Part shown: positions 22,731-27,958 of the stretch, piece after piece
Position numbering within the stretch: the stretch's first letter is position 1
How the letters are laid out: the number at the start of each line of letters is the position of its first letter
From: JBHIEE01 sp046760445
Lineage (GTDB): Bacteria > Acidobacteriota > Aminicenantia > JdFR-78
DNA length: 27,958 nt
Assembly: GCA_046760445.1 (NCBI GenBank)
Contig: JBHIEE010000025.1
Span: 1-27,958 of the forward strand
Reading direction: 5' to 3'
Notes under the pieces: generated by a model
Database searches by the model: none
What the model was told of the DNA's origin: nothing
What the model saw: only the letters and a program-made list of their open reading frames with translations
Translations under genes and position numbers: made by a program

Positions 22731-23470
22731 AGATTTGTTTTGTTTCAGTAGATGTTGAATCTGACTTTGCCAAAGATAAGAGTTTTAAGGGCGTAGAGAA
22801 TTTGGATAAAATTTTAGAAATTTTCAAAAAATATAATGTTTCGGCTACCCTTTTTATAACCGGAAATGTTTTAGAAAAATATACCAAAAGAATAACAGAA
22901 TGGGCAAAAAGCTATGAAATTGCCTCTCATAGCTTTTCTCACCGATTTTGGAACACTTTAAATGATGAAGAAAGAAAAACAGACTCAGAAAAGTTTTGCC
23001 ATCTTTATCAAAAAATTTTTGGAAACTACCCTAAAGGTTTCCGCGCCCCTTCTCATATTATTGATGAGAAAGGCCTAAAACTTTTGGCAGAAAAAGGATT
23101 TTTATACGACAGCAGCATTGTTCCTCATTATCCATTTTTTAAAAAATATCGTGGCTACAAGAGAAAAGCCCCTCTTTCTCCTTATTGGCTAAAAAACAGG
23201 ATTTTGGAAATTCCCATTTCTGGTCAAATATTTGGAATTCCTTTGGCTGGAACTTGGATTTTGAAATTACCATTTTTTATTTATAAATTTTTATTTTTGA
23301 TTTCCAATCCTGTTTTTTTGACTTTTAATCTCCATTCTTGGGATAGTCTAAATTATAGACTTTTGGAGAAGATTGAGGGTATTTTAAAAATATTGAAAAA
23401 TAAAAATTATCGATTCTTAAAAGGAGAAGAAATTTTTAATAAATATGCTTCAGTTCCGAAAAATAGATAA
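22727..23470 (+). CDS. Polysaccharide deacetylase (NodB homology domain)
   Basis: 247 residues. The NodB motifs are present: DVE in SVDVESD (Asp9, Glu11), TLFITG at 41-46, the metal-binding HSFSH (His68, His72), and RAPSH at 105-109. It removes acetyl groups from N-acetylated sugars in a surface glycan or lipid-linked precursor. There is no signal peptide, so the substrate is probably met in the cytoplasm or at the inner membrane face. The pattern resembles the deacetylases linked to exosortase/PEP-CTERM exopolysaccharide loci, which also have FemAB and amidotransferase neighbours, as here. It overlaps the previous gene by 4 bases and the next by 26, so it is in one operon. Confidence 0.88.
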   Translation: MKICFVSVDVESDFAKDKSFKGVENLDKILEIFKKYNVSATLFITGNVLEKYTKRITEWAKSYEIASHSFSHRFWNTLNDEERKTDSEKFCHLYQKIFGNYPKGFRAPSHIIDEKGLKLLAEKGFLYDSSIVPHYPFFKKYRGYKRKAPLSPYWLKNRILEIPISGQIFGIPLAGTWILKLPFFIYKFLFLISNPVFLTFNLHSWDSLNYRLLEKIEGILKILKNKNYRFLKGEEIFNKYASVPKNR

Positions 23471-24506
23471 TAAAAAAGAATGGCAAGAATTATTAAATAA
23501 AGCCCTGTTTAAAACTTTTTTTCATAATTTGAGGTGGGAAGAGTTTTTAGAAAAAACTTTTAAGTGGTTAAAGTTTGAACATTTTTTATATAAAGATGAA
23601 ATTCTTTTAAGCTTTGCTAAATATAAAGTTTTCGGGAAAGAAAAATTAATTTCCCATCCTTTTTGTGAATACGGTGGACCTTTACCCTTGAAAGAAGATA
23701 TTGATGGCAGAGAATTCCGAGAGAATCTCTTTTCCGAATTTCAAAATCAGTTCAAAATTAGTTTTCATCCTCATATTCCAAAATATTTCAAGGGTTTGGC
23801 TTTGAAAGAGCCAGACAGCTCAAGAGACACCTATTTCATTGAAAACCTGGACCAGAAAAGTGAAGAAGAAATTTACTCTTCTTTTAGAAAAACTCTTCGG
23901 CACTCGATAAAAAAAGCCAAAAAGGGGAATTTGGAAATTAAAAAATGTGAAAGTGGAAAGGAAGTGAAAGATTTTTACAATTTATACGTCAGAATCATTA
24001 AGAGGCACAAGACTTTGGCTTATCCTTTTTCTCTTTTCCAACATTTCTTTAACTCCCCTCATTGCGAAATAATTTTAGCTAAGTTTGAGAATAAAATAAT
24101 AGCCGGCAGTGTATTTCTATTTTACCCCGTTAGAGATTCCGAGGATAATCAAAGACCACAAAGAGAGCAGATCTCTAACGGGGTTTATAACAAATTCATC
24201 CATTATTTCTTAAATGCTTCTGATTTAAAATATAGGGGCGAAAATGCAAACCATTTGATTTTGTGGACTCAAATACAAAAATATATCGGAAAAGATTATC
24301 ACACTTTTGATTTAGGAGGAACGAGGAGGGGGTCTGCTTTGGAGATTTTTAAAAAAGGATGGGGAGCGAAAAGATATCCCATTTTTGAATTGAGAAATTA
24401 TCCAGAAGAAAAATTCAAAAAATCAAAACTGAGAAATATTTTTAGAATTTTGCCCAGTTTTTTGATAAGAGAAATTAGTTCTTATTTACTTAAATATAAA
24501 CTGTAA
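23445..24506 (+). CDS. FemAB-like / BioF2-type acyltransferase (GNAT fold)
   Basis: 353 residues. The central part (IYSSFRKTLRHSIKKAKKGN, ~145-165; FYNLYVRIIKRHKTLAYP) and C-terminal part (YHTFDLGGTRRGSALEIFKKGWG) match FemAB-family transferases, which use aminoacyl-tRNA or acyl-CoA to acylate amino groups on peptidoglycan precursors or sugars. In exosortase-linked polysaccharide loci a FemAB protein lies beside the deacetylase. A deacetylase followed by an N-acyltransferase suggests that the amino sugar is deacetylated and then re-acylated (inference). The start lies 26 bases inside the previous gene. A 14-bp inverted repeat (24125-24185) lies in frame in the middle and adds the charged, non-conserved-looking stretch RDSEDNQRPQREQISN. 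Confidence 0.85.
   Translation: MLQFRKIDNKKEWQELLNKALFKTFFHNLRWEEFLEKTFKWLKFEHFLYKDEILLSFAKYKVFGKEKLISHPFCEYGGPLPLKEDIDGREFRENLFSEFQNQFKISFHPHIPKYFKGLALKEPDSSRDTYFIENLDQKSEEEIYSSFRKTLRHSIKKAKKGNLEIKKCESGKEVKDFYNLYVRIIKRHKTLAYPFSLFQHFFNSPHCEIILAKFENKIIAGSVFLFYPVRDSEDNQRPQREQISNGVYNKFIHYFLNASDLKYRGENANHLILWTQIQKYIGKDYHTFDLGGTRRGSALEIFKKGWGAKRYPIFELRNYPEEKFKKSKLRNIFRILPSFLIREISSYLLKYKL
24125..24185. repeat. Inverted repeat element inside FemAB-like gene
   Basis: ACCCCGTTAGAGAT (24125-24138) and its perfect complement ATCTCTAACGGGGT (24172-24185) enclose 33 bases. The element is read through in frame as a hydrophilic loop between two hydrophobic strands (AGSVFLFYP and VYNKFIHYF). Confidence 0.75.
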
Positions 24507-24513
24507 TATGTGC

Positions 24514-24577
24514 TCGATGTTCGAGGCCCGATTCGATTAACAGCTCGAACGACTCGAACATTTTGAACATCGAACTT
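24514..24577. repeat. TCGAAC-rich hairpin between FemAB-like and aminotransferase genes
   Basis: TCGATGTTC (24514-24522) pairs with GAACATCGA (24565-24573). ATGTTCGAG (24517-24525) can instead pair with CTCGAACAT (24553-24561). CTCGAAC occurs twice within 20 bases. It fills most of the 73-base gap and ends just before the GTG start of the next gene. It may lower read-through or be a dispersed element. Confidence 0.65.
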
Positions 24578-24579
24578 AA

Positions 24580-25668
24580 GTGTACTTTGTTCATCCCCAG
24601 ATTAAATTAAGCAGGAAGAACTTAAAGAGAATCTTTTTTAGTTTTTTTAAATCACCTAATTTATACCGTTTGGAAAAAGAACTTTCTCTGATGCTTCCGG
24701 GAAAACAATTAGTTTTTACTGATATGGGAAGGTCAGCTTTTAAGATTATTCTGGAAAAGTTAAATTTGAGAGACTCTCAAATTATTTTTCCAGCTTATAT
24801 CTGTGATATTTTTTATTCCATTTTCAAAAGATACAATATTCAGCCAGTTTTTTTAGACATTGACATCAATACCTTTAATATTAAACCAGAGAGCATATTG
24901 GCTAAAATTACACCCGAAACCAAAGCAATTTTAGTGTCCCATACCTATGGGCTTCCAGTGAACGTTAAAAAAATTAGGAAAATTCTCAGTTCGAACAATT
25001 CGAACACCATAATCATCGAAGATTGCGCTCATGCGTTTGGAGCCAAGTTTAAAGATAATTTTAGGGGAAATACTGGTCCGGTGGCATTTTTTAGTCTTTA
25101 TAAACAATTCCCGACCTTTAGAGGAGGATTATTGGTTTGCCCTGAGGACTGGGAAATTAATCTTCCCAAGACAAACTTTAGTTTTAGAGATTTTATTTCC
25201 TTTTTAAACTCATTTTCTCTATTGGCTTTTCTTTTTAAAACATTTGGTCAAAATATTGCTCCGCGAATGATTAGAAAAGAAAAAACATCAGAACCTTCGG
25301 GACTTAATTCTCTGTCTCTGAATTTTTTTTCTAATTTTTTGAAAAAGCATACTCTTTCCTTCGGAGAAAGAATTAGTCTGGCATTATTTTTTCAAAAAGA
25401 ATTGGAAGAATTAGGATTTTTAGTCCAACAGTCAGAAAATAATGTTTTTTGTTATCTTTCCGCTTTGGTTCCCAAGAAGCTGGAGAAAAAAAGGGATAAA
25501 TTAGTAAAGGAATTAATGAAAGAAAGAGTGTTTTGTACCAGGATTTGGCATACTCCCATTATTTTGAATTCAGAAGCTAAAAAAGAATATAATATTAATT
25601 TAAATAATTTTCCTAATACTATAGAGGCAGCGAAGAGAATTATTAACTTTCCGCTCCATCAATATTAA
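24580..25668 (+). CDS. DegT/DnrJ/EryC1/StrS-type aminotransferase (PLP-dependent)
   Basis: 362 residues from a GTG. The fold-type I pattern is present: MGRSAFKIILEKL (~49-61), PAYICDIFYSIF (~71-82), EDCAHAFGAKF (147-157, Asp148 expected to bind the pyridine nitrogen), and FSLYKQFPTFRGG (171-183), where Lys175 is at the cofactor-binding position. The family moves an amino group from glutamate to a keto-sugar to make amino sugars for surface glycans. It follows the epimerase/dehydratase genes that could supply such a keto-sugar. The lysine context differs from the family's usual GEGG-type string, so the substrate may be unusual or the protein a divergent member. A TTCGAAC tandem lies in frame at 24990-25008. 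A repeat-rich gap precedes it. Confidence 0.85.
   Translation: MYFVHPQIKLSRKNLKRIFFSFFKSPNLYRLEKELSLMLPGKQLVFTDMGRSAFKIILEKLNLRDSQIIFPAYICDIFYSIFKRYNIQPVFLDIDINTFNIKPESILAKITPETKAILVSHTYGLPVNVKKIRKILSSNNSNTIIIEDCAHAFGAKFKDNFRGNTGPVAFFSLYKQFPTFRGGLLVCPEDWEINLPKTNFSFRDFISFLNSFSLLAFLFKTFGQNIAPRMIRKEKTSEPSGLNSLSLNFFSNFLKKHTLSFGERISLALFFQKELEELGFLVQQSENNVFCYLSALVPKKLEKKRDKLVKELMKERVFCTRIWHTPIILNSEAKKEYNINLNNFPNTIEAAKRIINFPLHQY
24990..25008. repeat. TTCGAACA tandem inside aminotransferase gene
   Basis: TTCGAACAA then TTCGAACAC, encoding SSNNSNT between two secondary-structure elements (IRKIL and TIIIEDCA). It is related to the CTCGAAC pair in the gap just upstream (24544-24560). Confidence 0.55.
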
Positions 25669-25730
25669 AATAAAAAACCTAATAAAAAAATTATTCGGGC
25701 ATTAAAAAAAGTTTTACTAAATTTATAAAA

Positions 25731-27620
25731 ATGTGTGGTTTAGTTGGAAAATTAAATTTTGATTTTCAAAAGCCAATAGAGCCTATTTTGATTAAAAAAA
25801 TGGCCCAAACCTTAAAACATCGAGGCCCAGATGATGAGGGTATTTATGTAAAAGATAATATAGGTTTGGGGCTTAGAAGATTAGCAATTATTGATTTATC
25901 TAAAGCTGGCCACCAACCGATGGCTAATGAAGATAAAACCGTTTGGATTGTTTACAATGGGGAGATATATAATTTTAAAGACTTAAGGAAAGATTTAATT
26001 AGAAAAGGTCATCGGTTTTCCTCCCGCTCTGATACGGAAACAATTATTCATCTCTATGAGGAATATGGGAAAGATTGTTTAAGATATCTACGAGGTATGT
26101 TTGCTTTTGCCATTTGGGATGAAAAAAAGAAAAAACTTTTTATGGCCAGAGACCGGATAGGCAAAAAACCGCTTTATTATTTTCTAAATAATCACTGTTT
26201 GATTTTTGGCTCAGAAATAAAAGCTATTTTGGAAGAGCCACAGGTCAAACGAAAGGTAAATCATAAAGCCATTCATTATTATCTAACTTATCATTATATA
26301 CCCAGTCCTCAGACTGCCTTTCAGAATGTTTTTAAATTGCCTCCAGCTCATTTTCTAATTTGGGAAAATGGCAAGGTAAATATCCAAAGATATTGGGCCT
26401 TAAACTATACACCAAAGATAAATCTATCTGAAAGAGAATGCCATCAGGAAATATTGTCTCGTCTGGAAGAAGCAGTGAAGATTCGAATGATAAGTGATGT
26501 CCCTTTGGGAGCTTTTCTTTCAGGAGGCACAGATTCGAGCAGTGTAGTGGCTCTAATGAGCAGATTATCAAAAACACCTATCAAAACCTTTTCGATTGGA
26601 TTTAAAGAAGGTTTCTATAATGAACTTCCTTATGCCCGAGTAGTTGCTAAAATCTATAAGACCGATCACCACGAATTTTTGGTCAAACCAAAGGCTTTGG
26701 AGGTATTACCCAAATTAGTCTGGCATTATGGGGAACCCTTTGCTGATTCTTCTGCCCTGCCCGTTTTTTATGTTGCCAAAATGGCTAAAGACTATGTTAC
26801 CGTAGCTTTAAATGGAGACGGGGGAGACGAGAATTTTGGAGGATATAGGCGGTATTATTTTGACCAGCTATGGCAGCATTATCATAAATTACCTTCTTTT
26901 TTTAGAAATAAAATTATTAATTCAATTCCTTATACTAATTCCTCCAGAATAAATCTTTTTTTGCAAAAATTAAAAGTTCTTTCCCAGACGAGTTCTGACT
27001 TTCAACCCCAAAGGCACCTTTGGTTGCTTTATTGGTTCAACTATGATTTGAAAGAAAAACTTTATTCTGAAGATTTTAAGGAAAGCATTAGAAAAGAGAA
27101 TCCTTTGAATATTATGATTGAATCTTATAAAAAATTTGGCAATTTTACTGATTCTATAGACAATATGATTTCTGTTGAGGTTAATACTTATTTACCAGAT
27201 GACCTTTTGGTAAAAATGGATGTAGCTTGCATGGCAAATTCTTTAGAAGCCAGGTCTCCACTTTTGGACCACAAATTCATGGAATTTACTGCCACTCTAC
27301 CTGTTAATTTTAAAATAAAAAAAGGAGAGAGAAAGTATATCTTCAAAAAAGCACTTGAGAATCTCTTGCCAAAAGAAATTATCTATCGTCAGAAAAAGGG
27401 ATTTACTCCTCCGGTTGACGACTGGTTTAGAAAAGAGATGAAAGACTACGCCTCTGAAATTCTACTCGATTCAGAGACTATTAACAGAAATTATTTTAGA
27501 AAAGAAGGCATAGTAAAATTACTTAAGGAACACTGCCATTCCAAAATAAATCACGGCGAGGTTATCTGGGCTTTGATTTTTTTGGAATTGTGGCACAGAA
27601 CTTTTATTGATGAAAAATAA
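25731..27620 (+). CDS. asnB: Asparagine synthase (glutamine-hydrolysing), surface-glycan amidotransferase type
   Basis: 629 residues. The N-terminal glutaminase domain starts MCGLVGK with the nucleophile Cys2, and has RGPDDEG (~31-37) and YNGEIYN (~75-81). The synthase domain has the ATP PP-loop SGGTDSS at 264-270 and GDGGDENFGGYRRY downstream. All key residues are kept, so it is probably active: it hydrolyses glutamine and uses the ammonia to amidate an adenylated carboxyl group. In polysaccharide loci such enzymes often amidate uronic acids or other sugar carboxylates rather than aspartate (family knowledge). The locus context, with deacetylase and FemAB neighbours, points that way. The asnB symbol follows homology, not a proven substrate. 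It overlaps the next gene by 11 bases. Confidence 0.93.
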   Translation: MCGLVGKLNFDFQKPIEPILIKKMAQTLKHRGPDDEGIYVKDNIGLGLRRLAIIDLSKAGHQPMANEDKTVWIVYNGEIYNFKDLRKDLIRKGHRFSSRSDTETIIHLYEEYGKDCLRYLRGMFAFAIWDEKKKKLFMARDRIGKKPLYYFLNNHCLIFGSEIKAILEEPQVKRKVNHKAIHYYLTYHYIPSPQTAFQNVFKLPPAHFLIWENGKVNIQRYWALNYTPKINLSERECHQEILSRLEEAVKIRMISDVPLGAFLSGGTDSSSVVALMSRLSKTPIKTFSIGFKEGFYNELPYARVVAKIYKTDHHEFLVKPKALEVLPKLVWHYGEPFADSSALPVFYVAKMAKDYVTVALNGDGGDENFGGYRRYYFDQLWQHYHKLPSFFRNKIINSIPYTNSSRINLFLQKLKVLSQTSSDFQPQRHLWLLYWFNYDLKEKLYSEDFKESIRKENPLNIMIESYKKFGNFTDSIDNMISVEVNTYLPDDLLVKMDVACMANSLEARSPLLDHKFMEFTATLPVNFKIKKGERKYIFKKALENLLPKEIIYRQKKGFTPPVDDWFRKEMKDYASEILLDSETINRNYFRKEGIVKLLKEHCHSKINHGEVIWALIFLELWHRTFIDEK

Positions 27621-27958
27621 ATTAAGGGCCAAAAAAAATATTTTAATTTTTTTCTGGTATTATTCTCCTCCAGGAGGAGCTGAGGTTTTTGTTAAGGAGA
27701 TAAGCAGACGCCTATCAGATAATTATAATTTTGAAATAATTACTGCCAGATGCAAAAAAGATTTGGCCAAAATGGAAAGAATTAATGAAGTTTTAGTTCA
27801 TCGAGTAGGTATAGGTGATTTTATGGTTGATAAGTTTTTGTTTCCTTTTTTTTCAATCAAGCTCGCTTACAAAATTAAAAAGAATAAAAAAATTTTTCTC
27901 ATTCATGGCATAATAGCCAATCTGGCCGGTTTCTCAGCTATGATTTTTCACCGGTTGA
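27610..27958 (+). CDS. Glycosyltransferase family 4, N-terminal part, cut by window edge
   Basis: An open frame from the ATG at 27610, overlapping the previous stop by 11 bases, runs to the right edge without a stop (116 codons). It encodes LIFFWYYSPPGGAEVFVKEI (~13-32), the family 4 opening in which the Gly-rich turn binds the donor or acceptor, then FEIITARCKKD and a partial Rossmann-like domain ending FLIHGIIANLAGFSAMIF. The C-terminal, nucleotide-binding half is outside the window. The tight overlap indicates it is translated in the same operon as the amidotransferase gene. Confidence 0.88.
   Translation, partial: MKNKLRAKKNILIFFWYYSPPGGAEVFVKEISRRLSDNYNFEIITARCKKDLAKMERINEVLVHRVGIGDFMVDKFLFPFFSIKLAYKIKKNKKIFLIHGIIANLAGFSAMIFHRL

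Noticed and set aside
24514..24577. CRISPR-like array from repeated CTCGAAC units
   Set aside because: Units are only 7-9 bases with irregular spacing and no spacers of constant length.
27668..27682. Palindrome CTCCTCCAGGAGGAG at the start of the last gene
   Set aside because: It encodes the conserved SPPGGAE turn of family 4 glycosyltransferases, so protein constraint explains it.

Overview
The window looks like chromosomal DNA of a Candidate Phyla Radiation bacterium (Patescibacteria, most likely a Parcubacteria lineage). The reasons are AT-rich genes, very large secreted proteins built from lamin-tail, PKD, TIG and FnIII domains, S-layer-like repeat proteins with a peptidoglycan-binding domain, an ECF sigma factor paired with a DUF5667-type membrane protein, a membrane-anchored PaaX/Cas2-like protein, and few Shine-Dalgarno sequences. 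This is inferred from family content; no rRNA or other marker gene is present.

Layout. (1) 1-5058: a membrane-anchored protein cut by the window edge, coupled to a 1512-residue surface protein with lamin-tail, PKD and beta-helix domains. (2) 5059-6511: two small unknown helical proteins, each with a strong Shine-Dalgarno and its own terminator, plus two copies of one palindrome placed next to promoter-like sequences. (3) 6512-8440: a regulatory cassette of a winged-helix regulator, an ECF sigma factor and a DUF5667 protein (probable anti-sigma). It carries a GTAGGACA operator-like array and an ECF-type promoter that overlaps the sigma stop codon. (4) 8441-18730: two giant surface proteins, each followed by a strong terminator. 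The first has a GC-rich, multi-stem leader RNA and an N-terminal peptidoglycan-binding domain; the second has the same type of domain at its C-terminus. (5) 18731-19441: a PaaX/Cas2-like gene bracketed by imperfect repeats. (6) 19490-27958: a surface-polysaccharide locus. It holds a minus-strand glycosyltransferase and a divergent, tightly packed plus-strand run of two nucleotide-sugar epimerase/dehydratases, a polysaccharide deacetylase, a FemAB-like acyltransferase, a DegT-type aminotransferase, an asparagine synthase-like amidotransferase, and a second glycosyltransferase cut by the right edge.

The theme is the cell surface: protein coat, wall attachment and glycan, with a sigma/anti-sigma switch beside the coat genes. 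The most unusual material lies between and inside genes: a structured leader RNA with no family I recognise, the GTAGGACA array, a terminator-like hairpin inside the anti-sigma gene, and several families of short palindromic or tandem repeats. Some of those repeats lie in frame within enzymes, and one forms the start region of an epimerase gene. No rRNA, complete tRNA, CRISPR array, transposase or phage gene was seen. The only stretch over 300 bases without a gene is 12781-13122, which holds a 3'-UTR motif, a terminator, an AT-rich spacer and a promoter.
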